A stretch of 27,669 nucleotides of DNA from Saccoglossus kowalevskii (taxonomy: Eukaryota > Hemichordata > Enteropneusta > Harrimaniidae): assembly GCF_000003605.2 (NCBI RefSeq), contig NW_003132874.1, positions 91,745-119,413 on the forward strand. The letters are read 5' to 3'. Of the stretch, positions 10,405-22,100 are shown piece after piece; position 1 is the first letter of the stretch; each line of letters starts with the position of its first letter. Under the pieces are notes generated by a model. The model saw only the letters and a program-made list of their open reading frames with translations, made no database searches and was not told where the DNA came from. A program made the position numbers and the translations under genes.

Positions 10405-13400
10405 ATGGAAGATTCGCCGGAAGGTAACGTATAATTGTACAAATAGCGACGGTTGATGTCGTCAAGGTTATTTAATGATGCGTGACCTTTTACTGACCTA
10501 TTTATATATACTCTCACAATAAACACGTGTGCCATCATAATTACGCTACATTATATGTATTACGTCACGCCGCACGATAAGACTTCTCGGTGATTTAAAC
10601 TTACAAATGGCGGTGGAGTACTTATATATGAAACGGTGGTTGACGTCATTTATCCGGCATGTAGGGTATAGAGTGGCTGGGTCAGTGGAAACGTCATCAG
10701 AGATATTCAATACCATTAAATATATTCAGACTCAATTCACACCATTGAAATGAATAGACCGTATTTAATTGATCGGCATGATTATAATGTTCGACATCTC
10801 GGCAGAGCAATATTGTACAAAAAAAAAACATTTAATTTCGATCATCTGTAAGTAGTTAAACTCAGACGCACAATACAATATTAGTGAGGTATCATGTGGT
10901 TAATTGTATTCGTATCATCTTAAATTTAACAAATGAATGGAATATGTATTATTATATAGGGGCATTACGCGTCAACAGTACTGGTACCAGGTAGCTGAGC
11001 TTTGGGCTTCACGCGCGTGCGATGTACTCGGTGAATATTGTAATTCAAAACCCTTTCGCTGATCGCTTTTCTAGTATACATGTCCCAACCAACTACACTG
11101 TTACCTGGTACATCTTATTTGTTCATATGGTTATATAAACCGTATCTTTCAAAGCAAAATTCATAAAATCACATTGATTTCCATTTCAGAGCCTCGGCGG
11201 ACAAACCAAGATGACGAAGTAATGAATATAGATTTAAAAACACATGGCGATCCATTCACGATCTCTTTACCCGAGGACACCTTCAAGGTACAGCATTGTT
11301 TCGTGTTTCGTATGTTTCTTTTGCGACACTCTAACATCCAGTATCGTGTGTGTTCTAAAAATAAAAATGACGACACACAACGTAATAACATATTAATGTA
11401 GTCATTATGAAGAGCACAATGCGTGATACGTATATCATATAATAATAATATAATATAATATTAAAACTGTAAAATGAATCCAGTTATGAAATTTGTGATT
11501 ACAATAAAGCCAGAATATTGTTATGAAGAAAGCAACGATCCGTGATTAATAGCGGTCAACACATGATAATCGATAGACTTGCAAACAGTCTCTTGTTTGT
11601 TGTTCTTTTCAATAAATAACATGTTACGTGAGTGTATAAATATCGAATACCGGATATACCACGAAACAACCGGCTAACCGCCATTTACAATTTATGCACT
11701 CACGTAATATTATAATTCATTAAAAAAGAAAGAAAAAGACTGCGTGCAAGTCTATATTACCGGGGATAATCGATATTATATATCACATAGCACACCCTTC
11801 CCATCGAGTGTTCTAGGATTTATCAATGTAAAGCGGGAATACTCTCCTCCGTCCTTTTTTGACATATAACGAATAATGTTAACATCATTTCGTTGCATGG
11901 ACGAATTTAGCCAAGCAGTACAAGGCGTGCCGAATAGCGGCCACCGAGTATTTGATATAACGCACACGTGAAACCCTTTATTCTTTTGACCGTCTTGATG
12001 TTCGCATCCTATCGCATAGATACACCTGGCGATTTTTATTCTATCAGCAATTGGCCATTAAAACTCGGTATATTTTTGAAAAAAATGCAGCGACATTGTC
12101 ATTTAAACAAATATTTAAACAAATAACACACATTTCATAAAAGAAAGGCAATATTACCCTGAAAAAAAAATCCAGCACAAAATTGAAGAACAAATCATTT
12201 TACATTTACCACCTTGCCGCCAAAACTGTCTATTGGTGTAACCCTTATTTTCTTAATACGGTCACAAATTTATAGCGCATGGAGTCTACTTTTCGTTAGC
12301 GAAGCAAAAACTGACGGAGACAGCTGGGGTAGATATGCGTTCGAAAAAAAAGAAAACAAAATGAATTTCGAGACCTGAAGTATGCCATGCTTAGGATATG
12401 GAAGCGAAGCGTCCCAGGTTGCGTCTTGGTCCAACGCCGATAGCGCAGAAACCATGTTGAAAGAATTAGACTCAAAGGTGTATAGGGTGTATTCTGTAAT
12501 ATATGTAATATTGATTAATTTTTGCAACACGTACATGGCCTTGATTGGTCATTCATAGGCTCACCTTTAAGTTAGTGTACATCATTTATCGACTTCATGT
12601 TCGTATAACAAATATTATCTGATTATTTGCAATATTGTAATTAGGAGAGACATCTACAGAGGGAGTAAACTGGCGCGTTAGGAGAGACATCTACAGAGGG
12701 AGTAAACTGGCGCGTTAGGATAGACATCTACAGAGGGAGTAAACTGGCGCGTATTGATATATGTTTTGCTGAGGTTCAAAACGCTCAGTCGATTGAAGGA
12801 TGCGTTATTCAATATTTGATTTTAATTATTGTGGATCCTTACGTCATGACCGCGATTGCTCACGGATTTGTAAAATCCTACTGGGACGTTCAACCTATAC
12901 ATATGTATATACCGAAAATATTATTTTAAAATAATATTTTCGATATATACTTTTTAACTCATTAATAGAAATCTGAATAATATTTTGTACGTGAAGTTAT
13001 GTAACGTTCCATATAACTTGGTTTTAAAGTCAGTGTTTATGTTGTGTATATGCGTACAGTTAATGCTTAGTGTTGTATGTGTGTTACAAGTGTAATGTCT
13101 TCCTTTTGTATTTAGTGCATGTATAACATGTTGTATCGTGGATGCCGTGTTTGAGTTTCACTAATGCATCTATATCCTTATTGGTATTTTGTTTTCCACC
13201 TTTGTGTCTTTGTACTGCTTCTAATATTAAGTTGTGTACTTCTCACTAACCAAGTTGTTTTTCTTCTTCAGATCGATACAGGAGAAAGTGATTTCAAAGT
13301 GAGTTAAGTATTTGTTTGCTTTAAATCAACATTGTAACGATGTTTTGTGTTGATATTATTTAATTCACTAAATGAGGGGACAATATATACTCAAACAGTT

Positions 13401-16400
13401 TTGTAGTTTTGAACAACCTTGATTACACTCATTGCGTCATTTTCAAGAGAGAGTAGAACTTTGTCTCAAGGGGACGCAAATATAATAGGAGAGGTCGATT
13501 AATCACACATTTGTATGTATCGCAGCTTCAGTTACGAAACCTATTAGCCCGTATATTTTTTCTCGAATTTCTTTAAATCTAGGATTTTGATTCTCGCCGT
13601 GAACGTCGCAGCCACCATGATTCCAACCCTCATAACAAGCGGCGTGATGAGAATCCCCATGGCAACCGCCACGAAGGTGATATCGAAAGTGACTCTCATT
13701 CAAACGGTGTTTATATCCAGAAACCGCGCACGTACCTTGTACACTCAGTGGTAGGCTGCATACTATGCGTCGTTCCACTGGGATTGATAAGTCTATATAT
13801 GTCATATCAGGTAAACAACAATACCGTTTTAACATGACTCATAAGTATATATATATATATATATGACAAAAGTAACAACATATAAACAAGAATACAGTCC
13901 ACTATGATTGTTGTCTATATATGACATATGAGGTAAGTAACAACATAGAAACAACAATACAGTCCACTAGGATTGGTAAGTCTATATATGACATATGAGG
14001 TAAGTGACAATATAGAACCGACAATACAGTCCACTACGATTGGTAAGTCTATATATGACATATGAGGTAAGTAACAACATAGAAACAATAATACAGTCCA
14101 CTAGGATTGGTAAGTCTATATATGACATGAGGTAAGTAACAAAATAGAAACAAGAATACAGTCCACTAGGATTGGTAAGTCTATATATGACATATGAGGT
14201 AAGTAACAATATAGAAACAACAATACAGTCCACTAGGATTGGTAAGTCTATATATGACATGAGGAAAGTAACACCATAGAAACAACAATACAGTCCACTA
14301 GGATTGGTAAGTCTATATATGACATGAGGTAAGTAACAACATAGAAACAACAATACAGTCCACTAGGATTGGTAAGTCTATATATGACATGAGGTAAGTA
14401 ACAACATAGAAACAACAATACAGTCCACTACGATTGGTAAGTCTATATATGACATATGAGGTAAGTAACAACATAGAAACAACAATACAGTCCACTAGGA
14501 TTGGTAAGTCTATATATGACATGAGGAAAGTAACAATATAGAAACAACAATACAGTCCACTACGATTGGTAAGTCTGTATATGACATGAGGAAAGTAACA
14601 ACATAGAAACAACAATAAAGTCCACTATGGTTGGTAAGTCTATATATGACATATGAGATAAGTAACAACATAGAAACAACAATACAGTCCACTAGGATTG
14701 GTAAGTCTATATATGACATGAGGTAAGAACAACATAGAAACAACAATACAGTCCACTATGATTGGTAAGTCTATATATGACATGAGGTAAGTAACAACAT
14801 AGAAACAACAATACAGTCCACTAGGATTGGTAAGTCTGTATATGACATGAGGAAAGTAACAATATAGAACCGACAATACAGTCCACTACGATTGGTAAGT
14901 CTATATATGACATATGAGATAAGTAACAACATAGAAACAACAATACAGTCCACTATGATTGGTAAGTCTATATATGACATGAGGAAAGTAACAATATAGA
15001 AACAACAATACAGTCCACTACGATTGGTAAGTCTATATATGACATGAGGTAAGAACAACATAGAAACAACAATACAGTCCACTATGATTGGTAAGTCTAT
15101 ATATGACATGAGGTAAGTAACAACATAGAAACAACAATACAGTCCACTATGGTTGGTAAGTCTATATATGACATATGGGGTAAGTAACAGCATAGAAACA
15201 ACAATACAGTCCACTACGATTGGTAAGTCTATATATGACATGAGGTAAGTAACAACATAGAAACAACAATACAGTCCACTATGGTTGGTAAGTCTATATA
15301 TGACATATGGGGTAAGTAACAACATAGAAACAACAATACAGTCCACTAGGATTGGTAAGTCTATATATGACAAATGAGGTAAATAACAACATAGAAACAA
15401 CAATACAGTCCACTAGGATTGGTAAGTCTATATATGGCATATGAGGCAAGTAACAATATAGAAACAAAAATACATTCCACTGGGATTTGTAAGCCTATAT
15501 ATGACATATGAGGTAAGCAACAGCATAGCAACAACAATACAGTCCACTAGGATTTGTAAGTCTATATATGACATATGAGGTAAGTAACAACATAGAAACA
15601 ACAATACAGTCCACTAGGATTGGTAAGTCTATATATGACATGAGGTAAGAACAACATAGAAACAACAATACAGTCCACTATGATTGGTAAGTCTATATAT
15701 GGCATATGAGGTAAGTAACAACATAGAAACAATAATACAGTCCACTAGGATTGGTAAGTCTATATATGACATATGGGGTAAGTAACATCATAGAAACAAC
15801 AATACAGTCCACTAGGATTGGTAAGTCTATTTATGGCATATGAGGTAAGTAACAACAGAGAAACAATAATACAGTCCACTAGGGTTGGTAAGTCTGTATA
15901 TGACATGAAGAAAGTAACAATATAGAACCGACAATACAGTCCACTACGATTGGTAAGTCTATATATGACATATGAGATAAGTAACAACATAGAAACAACA
16001 ATACAGTCCACTATTATTGGTAAGTCTATATATGACATGAGGAAAGTAACAATATAGAAACAACAATACAGTCCACTACGATTGGTAAGTCTATATATGA
16101 CATGAGGTAAGTAACAACATAGAAACAACAATACAGTCCACTATGGTTGGTAAGTCTATATATGACATATGGGGTAAGTAACAGCATAGAAACAACAATA
16201 CAGTCCACTATGATTGGTAAGTCTATATATGACATGAGGTAAGTAACAACATAGAAACAACAATACAGTCCACTAGGATTGGTAAGTCTATATATGACAT
16301 ATGGGGTAAGTAACAACATAGAAACAACAATACAGCCCATTATGATTGGTAAGTCTATATATGGCATATGAGGCAAGTAACAATATAGAAACAAAAATAC

Positions 16401-17810
16401 ATTCCACTGGGATTTGTAAGCCTATATATGACATATGAGGTAAGCAACAGCATAGCAACAACAATACAGTCCACTAGGATTTGTAAGTCTATATATGACA
16501 TATGAGGTAAGTAACAACATAGAAACAACAATACAGTCCACTAGGATTGGTAAGTCTATATATGACATGAGGTAAGAACAACATAGAAACAACAATACAG
16601 TCCACTATGATTGGTAAGTCTATATATGGCATATGAGGTAAGTAACAACATAGAAACAACAATACAGTCCACTAGGATTGGTAAGTCTATTTATGGCATA
16701 TGAGGTAAGTAACAACATAGAAACAATAATACAGTCCACTAGGATTGGTAAGTCTATATATGACATATGGGGTAAGTAACATCATAGAAACAACAATACA
16801 GTCCACTAGGATTGGTAAGTCTATTTATGGCATATGAGGTAAGTAACAACATAGAAACAATAATACAGTCCACTTGGATTGGTAAGTCTATATATGACAT
16901 ATGGGCTAAGTAACATCATAAAAACAACAATACAGTCCAGTGGGATTGGAAAGTCTATATATGACATGTGAGGTAAGTAACAACATAGAAACAACAATAC
17001 AGTTAACTATGATTGGTAAGTCTATATATGACATATGGGGTAAGTAACAACATAGAATCAACAATACAGCCCATTATGATTGGTAAGTCTATATATGGCA
17101 TATGAGGTAAGTACCAACATAGAAACAACAATACAGTCCAGTAGGATTGGTAAGTCTATATATGACATATGAGGTAAATAACAATATAGAAACAGCACTA
17201 CAGTCCACTGCGATTGGTAAGTCTATATATGGCATATGTAGTAAGTAACAACATAGAAACAATAATACAGTCCACTAGGATTGGTAAGTCTATATATGAC
17301 ATATGAGGTAAGTAACAACATAGAAACAGCAATACAGTCCACTACGATTGGTAAGTCTATATATGACATATGAAGTAAGTATCAACATAGAAACATGCAT
17401 CAGTTCAGAGTATGTTATGCCAATCACTTGAGAATAATAGTAAAGTATAGCCATGTTGGGGTAAGTCAACTTAACCTCAATGGGTATCTATACTACTGTT
17501 TGTTTTAATATTCTCGATGCAACTTCACACGTTAAAATGTTTTTCCCCAAGTTCACGAGTGGTAGTAGAGAAGGAAGATATAAATGAATCATCATTTTTT
17601 TTATCTCTAAACATGTAGGTGTATAGTGCTGTGAAGAAACGGGATTTCCGAAAAGCAAAATCATCGTCCAAATGTGCATGTCAGTTGTCAGCGGCTAGCA
17701 TCATCTGTGGTATCATCATATTGGTGTTAGTCATAGGAATAGTTATCTACTCCAGGTCGGATACGAGCTCTGCAACCCAGTCGCCATTCAACACTACGGA
17801 CCCAATATGA
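10405..17810 (+). CDS. CD225/dispanin (IFITM-related) membrane protein B, five coding exons
   Basis: Joined exons 10405-10423, 11190-11287, 13272-13298, 13583-13810 and 17619-17810 give 187 residues. The short first exon (MEDSPE plus one base) ends in phase 1 and exactly completes the frame of exon 2; the other junctions are phase 0. Residues 1-48 are acidic. Residues 52-78 are rich in His, Arg and Asn. The first hydrophobic segment is about 99-121 with C107, C110 and the PLG signature (113-115). The polar loop is YSAVKKRDFRKAKSS (126-140). The second helix is about 145-168, followed by a Ser/Thr-rich tail. This is the two-helix CD225 layout of gene A, and the intron inside the domain falls at the same place and phase in both, which supports tandem duplication followed by divergence. 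Exon 3 is a 27-nt in-frame microexon. The last intron (3.8 kb) is filled by a minisatellite seeded from the end of exon 4. The exon 1 choice is inferred; translation from the ATG at 11222 is the alternative. Confidence 0.75.
12641..12751. repeat. three tandem copies of a 37-bp unit
   Basis: Units start at 12641, 12678 and 12715. Each reads TTAGGAGAGACATCTACAGA then GGGAGTAAACTGGCGCG. The copies are identical except for GAGAGA to GATAGA in the third. The near-identity indicates recent duplication. It lies in intron 2 of CD225 gene B. Confidence 0.95.
12905..12950. repeat. 46-nt near-perfect palindrome
   Basis: A perfect 30-nt palindrome (12913-12942, arms CGAAAATATTATTTT and its complement, no loop) is extended on both sides by GTATATA/TATATAC with one mismatched pair. 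It lies in intron 2 of CD225 gene B, about 320 nt before the microexon. It is AT-rich and could extrude as a cruciform in DNA or form a hairpin in the pre-mRNA. Confidence 0.9.
13841..17393 (+). repeat. minisatellite of ~52 units (64-67 bp) derived from an exon/5' splice site
   Basis: Unit starts (GTAAGTCTATAT) can be followed from 13976 to 17351 at steps of 64-67 bp, about 52 units, with two decayed units before them. The unit contains CCACTAGGATTG, GTAAGTCTATATATGACATA, TGAGGTAAGTAACAACATAG and AAACAACAATACAGT. Length variants come mainly from an AT loss (GACATATGAGG to GACATGAGG) and a GT loss. The first 36 bp match the last 36 bp of CD225-B exon 4 (13775-13810) at 32 of 36 positions, and the next bases match the start of its intron. 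Most units carry two GTAAGT sequences. A five-unit block at 15422-15753 recurs almost unchanged at 16349-16680. The long open frames on the minus strand here only reflect a repeat that is poor in stop codons in that direction. Confidence 0.95.
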
Positions 17811-18079
17811 TTCTTGAATTGACCAATGAGCGTTCTAGTTTGTCTGTGTTTATTCTGTCGTAACAATCGCGAGATAATGATTCAACTAGAACGTATGAAT
17901 GCTATGGACATCGCGGTTCCAGATAGCGAGACTTTGTGAAGGAATGATGAATGAAACTGGATTTTTCATTTTTAAGGTATTACTACGAAGCTTCAACCCT
18001 TCTGCTCGTCGACATCGTAATGGGACTGCTGCTCGCTTATGTCGAATGAGACTGAACATGAGACAATATTACTGAATAT

Positions 18080-18085
18080 ATTAAA
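18080..18085 (+). terminator. candidate poly(A) signal for CD225 gene B
   Basis: ATTAAA, the commonest variant signal, lies 270 nt after the stop codon and is followed by a T/G-rich stretch (GGTGTTTGTTTCATTT). A canonical AATAAA follows at 18301-18306 and is an alternative 3' end. Confidence 0.4.
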
Positions 18086-18672
18086 GGTGTTTGTTTCATT
18101 TAATAGGAAGTAGTATTCCTTGTTTGTCATTTTTCAACGAATATATTATGTGTCCTTCTCCTGGAAAGTCATAACAGCTCCCGCGGTCTTCCGAGTGGCC
18201 AAACGGAAGACATGTTAGCACTACGACTGCGCAAAAGTTCGCGGTAACAATTTCCGGTACTACATTTGTATTTTGCTATTTTTCTTACGTTGTGAACAAT
18301 AATAAACTATGTCTTCACTACGTTATTCCACTTTATATATCTATGAAATATTGCATTTTCAGAATTATCCTAAATATAATAGGTTTACCTTAGGCAACTC
18401 TTTCAATATGCAAATATTTTGATAACAATCTGCACTGCATTCGAGCCTGGTGTAAAGGTGTAATCTAGCCCTAAGATTTTTTGAAACATACTGTATTATA
18501 CATCTGCCACCATAACGCCATAGGTTACAGCGTGCCGTAATTGTGCGTTATGTTACGGAGTACTATCATCCTACCATATAAGGAAATGCGAAGAAGTTCG
18601 CTGATTCTGTTCTTAACGTTTTTGATTTCGGCATTCCCATGATATATCCTTTGAAGGAAAAGATTTATAATA

Positions 18673-18775
18673 ATAATGAGGTTAATACGAGGATGCCACA
18701 AAGTATGCACTCAGACAGTACGCCGTCGCATCGACCTCTGTATACTTTGAAGTACCCTCGTAATAACCTCATAAT
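18673..18775. repeat. fold-back hairpin, ~36-bp arms
   Basis: The left arm (18673-18708, containing ATGAGGTTAATACGAGG and AAAGTATGC) is complementary to the right arm (18740-18775, containing GTATACTTT and CCTCGTAATAACCTCAT) at roughly four of five positions. The loop is about 31 nt. It lies between CD225 gene B and the hydrolase gene. It has no clear family, and is probably a small fold-back element or MITE remnant. Confidence 0.65.
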
Positions 18776-19173
18776 ATATGAACATATGAACTGGACTGTT
18801 ATGCCGTATAATACATGGTGCAATATCATGTATCGCATTTTACTTATGTTTGTATTCAAGTATTGATTGGGTGCTGCTCTTGGATGAGTAGAGAATACGT
18901 TTTTTTATTTTTTTACGAATAGGTTTGATACAAAACTATGCAATCCGATTGGCTGCCCCCCCCCCCCCCGGATTCAAGTGAGGTTGACTTCTAACATTTA
19001 TTGACCGTGGTATGTATGCTTTAACGATGGCTCTGAGCAGTGTTACATAAAAAAAAAAAAAACTGGCGACATCACGTCACTTGACATATCCTCCACGTGA
19101 TGGTCAGATAGGCAGCAGGGTCAAACCTACCAGCATCGCTCCACTGTATCTGTTATCCCTCAAGGTGGTACCA
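18776..19173. other. upstream region of the AADAC-like gene
   Basis: No coding exon was recognised. It holds a T-rich run (18900-18914), a long poly-C run (about 18957-18969) and a poly-A run (19050-19062). The last ~50 bp are presumably 5' UTR: the sequence GGTGGTACCAA before the start codon is also found upstream of the paralogous exon at 25635. Confidence 0.45.
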
Positions 19174-19185
19174 ATGCCAATATGA
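19174..19185 (+). other. minimal upstream ORF overlapping the start codon
   Basis: An ATG at 19174 encodes Met-Pro-Ile and stops at TGA (19183-19185). That TGA overlaps the main start codon in the arrangement ATGA. Such a start/stop overlap could damp translation or allow reinitiation at the main ATG. The paralogous gene shares the preceding GGTGGTACCAA but lacks this upstream ATG. Confidence 0.55.
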
Positions 19186-22100
19186 ATGGTAAATTCATGT
19201 TAATTTTCACGTTGGCGACAGCGATGGCGGCTGTCAATATGTACTTTGCTCGGCCTGTGGGAATTGCAGAACCCGCCAAACTGACGGCGGTCAACGCACT
19301 CTGTAAACTAGTACGATACGTGGTAAGGTATTTATATCTAGAAATAGACTACTATCGCTTCTAGTGTACGAATGAGTGTTCAATATTCACCACGTGTGTT
19401 GCATTCAACACATATGCGTATTATACCTATATTCTGGCTGGAGTTTGATCCGTAATTGTCTATAATTAGCTATCAACATTCGAGTAAAGTGAGAACCCAT
19501 CATTTGACCTTTGAACTTTGTGGTCTAGGAATTATATGTTTGTGTTTCGGGGGGGGTCAATGCCGCCATTATGAATATACTACTGTAAAATGACTAAATT
19601 TCACTGGTTTAGCATTCAGTTTCAGGCATATTCAGTGGGTTTTAAATTCACGGTTTTATCATTTAGATAATGTGTTCTATGCTAAATTTTACATATTCAC
19701 TGGGTTTTAATTTAGCTGACATTTTCCAGTCAGTGAAATAAGCAACATTAAAACCCAGTGAATAATTAACCCCTTTACAGTAACAGAGGGTGGTGCATAT
19801 CTACACAAGCCAATGAATAACAAGTTAATATATGACATATCATATCGGATATGTGCAAACAAACCTAATGTTGTTAAACAGTGGATATGCAGGTGGCTCC
19901 GAAAAATCAGACTCTGATAAGTCAGACTATCAGGTTCATTGCGACGAGCAGAGTAGATGAATTGCATTATTTGCGTTATCTTAGAACTAATCATTTTATG
20001 CAGTTATCAAACTATCAGAATGTTGTAAATTGTATTTAAAATCATGACGTGAATGTATTTGAACTTTGAAATTGTTTTTATTCCCAGTGTGTGTGATAGT
20101 AACAAGTAACACGCCTATTTGTTTTATCACATGCTGTGGTTAGAAGGCAGTTTGAATAAAAATACTTAAAGCGGGGGAGTCGTTACCTGCGCATGCGTCA
20201 GATGGCCATAGCGTGTCATTGTTTTCAAACAAACGTATACCCATGAGCCTTTTCGTTTTTAGCGCGTGTCGTTATCATCGCTTGGGGCTCAATTTCCGCG
20301 CGTGCGGAGGTGACGACCCTCCCGCTTTAATTCGCTAACCTTTGGTTACAATATTTTTTTTTTATTGGTACCAGCAGTATTTTATCTACGAGATAACGTA
20401 ACGTCACCTCTGGCCAAATATTGATGATCAGGCGTAAACTGATCGGTTGTAAAATAACACAAATACAAACATCTTACGAAATAAGTGACTAAAGATGTAA
20501 ATAAGTTCGGTAAACAGTGCGTAAATAGACGAGTTTTGAGTTCCGCCATTATCTTAGAAGCTTAGGCGCTCTGGTGGGAAAACGTTCCGTCTGCACAGGG
20601 GCACTCTCAATACAGGGGGCGTTTGCATACATATGTGTGGAGATTGCGTGTGGGGTGGCTTGATTCGACGTGCTGTCGGTACAGCAAGAACAACGGAGCA
20701 GCAGCGTCAATGGGGCTTGATTTCGCCACGTAAACGTTTGATAGCTCATCGGAATTACTGTTTATTGACGCATGCACCTACTTACGTGACGCATGCGTGG
20801 AATTCCTGTGGGATAGGTCTTCATCGTTTAGCATGTTTAAAGGGTAACCGCTCAATCTCAGGGATTGCACCAAAGAATCATGGGACACTATTGTTTATGT
20901 TGTTTACAATGTTAATCTATCTTTTGTTATCCATTGTTATTTTAATCCAGAAAGTAAATTTGTTGTGTGATTAGGCTTAACTAGAAGGTGTCCCTTTAAG
21001 TAATCATGTAAATGTTCGAATTATGTACGTACAGCCCATGAATTAATGTAGCAGATACCCATTAAACCATATCTTTGAAAAGCAAAGTATCATTCTTGAG
21101 TATAAGGGAGCAGCATAAAGTACAGTTCTTTTGTTGGATGTTTTTTTTTTCTTTTTCTAAATATCCGTGAATACAAGTATATATTTCATAATTTTTCTTC
21201 AGTCAGTGTGTAATTTTTCTTTTGACTGACGATTTCAGACAGGTGTATTTTAGTATAAAGTAAATTATTGTACCAGTCGCATATAGGTTGGAAGTTCCGT
21301 AATTTGAAACAAGATGGACACTTTGTGCAAAAAAAACAAAAAACGTTCAACTTTTCTCGAATTACAAAATGAAATGTGTAACAATTTGTTTATTCACTCC
21401 GTTGATGATACATTCTTTTCAGAACACGCTAGTTGGGAATAAAAACCAGTAATTGTTAACCAAAAAACGCAATTTACGTAGCTGTTCATTATTTAAAATA
21501 TGGTAAATCTTACAAAGAAAGATATTTAACTTCAACAACAGATGAACAAAAATATCGAAGCTCTGCACGGCCTTGCCTCCATTGACGTATTGTCAGTGCT
21601 TATACTGAGTCAGTTTAACTGCCCGAAAAATTGTTCATAATGTTTGTCATTCTATTCAGGGGGCGTGGTCAGAACAACTTCATATTTCCACGGAATATCA
21701 GGTCCAACGTATTACTCAAGGGGCGTTGGCGAAATTCGCCAAAAATCACTTGTCACGGGAAATCACCGACCAGATTGTTACAGATACTATGTTTGACGGT
21801 ATCAATGTTCGTATATATGAACCGAGGGCGAGTCAATACGACATGCTTCCGGCACTTGTATTTATACACGGTGGAGGGTGGGCAACACTCAGTGTAGGTG
21901 CGTAATATTCGGGTACCTGTTTTTTATTTATACTAGTGGTGGTTGAGTCGGTATACCCTACTTCGACGGGATTTAATTCGTTTATATTACAACAAAACAT
22001 TATTTTATATGCCAATATTTGATTTATACTGAGTTTGTACCAGGGCCTAACTCTTTAAACCATAACTCAGTACATTATGTGAAAATTGAAGTAAAAATCT

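Noticed and set aside
10265-10538. Two overlapping open frames on the minus strand near 10.3-10.5 kb
   Set aside because: They lie antisense to the inferred promoter and first exon of CD225 gene B, have no family match, and disagree in frame.
12270-12536. 88-residue open frame on the minus strand
   Set aside because: No recognisable domain. It lies antisense within intron 2 of CD225 gene B with no flanking signals, and is probably chance.
13982-16394. Series of long open frames on the minus strand giving repetitive peptides (VIYRLTN..GLYCCFY..)
   Set aside because: They are translations of the minisatellite. The unit has few stops on that strand and its 65/67-bp lengths rotate the frame. 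There is no start context or family, and the array lies inside an intron of the + strand gene.
13841-17393. CRISPR-like array
   Set aside because: The units are contiguous and repeat along their whole length, with no unique spacers. The genomic setting is eukaryotic with spliced genes.
18183-18215. tRNA-like A-box (CCGAGTGGCCAAACGG) within a short hairpin
   Set aside because: No B-box of the expected form, no cloverleaf and no acceptor stem. At most it is a distant tRNA-derived SINE fragment.
20633-20974. 113-residue open frame with a hydrophobic C-terminus
   Set aside because: No family resemblance, no splice structure requiring it, and a position inside an intron of the hydrolase gene. 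It is described only as a non-genic block.
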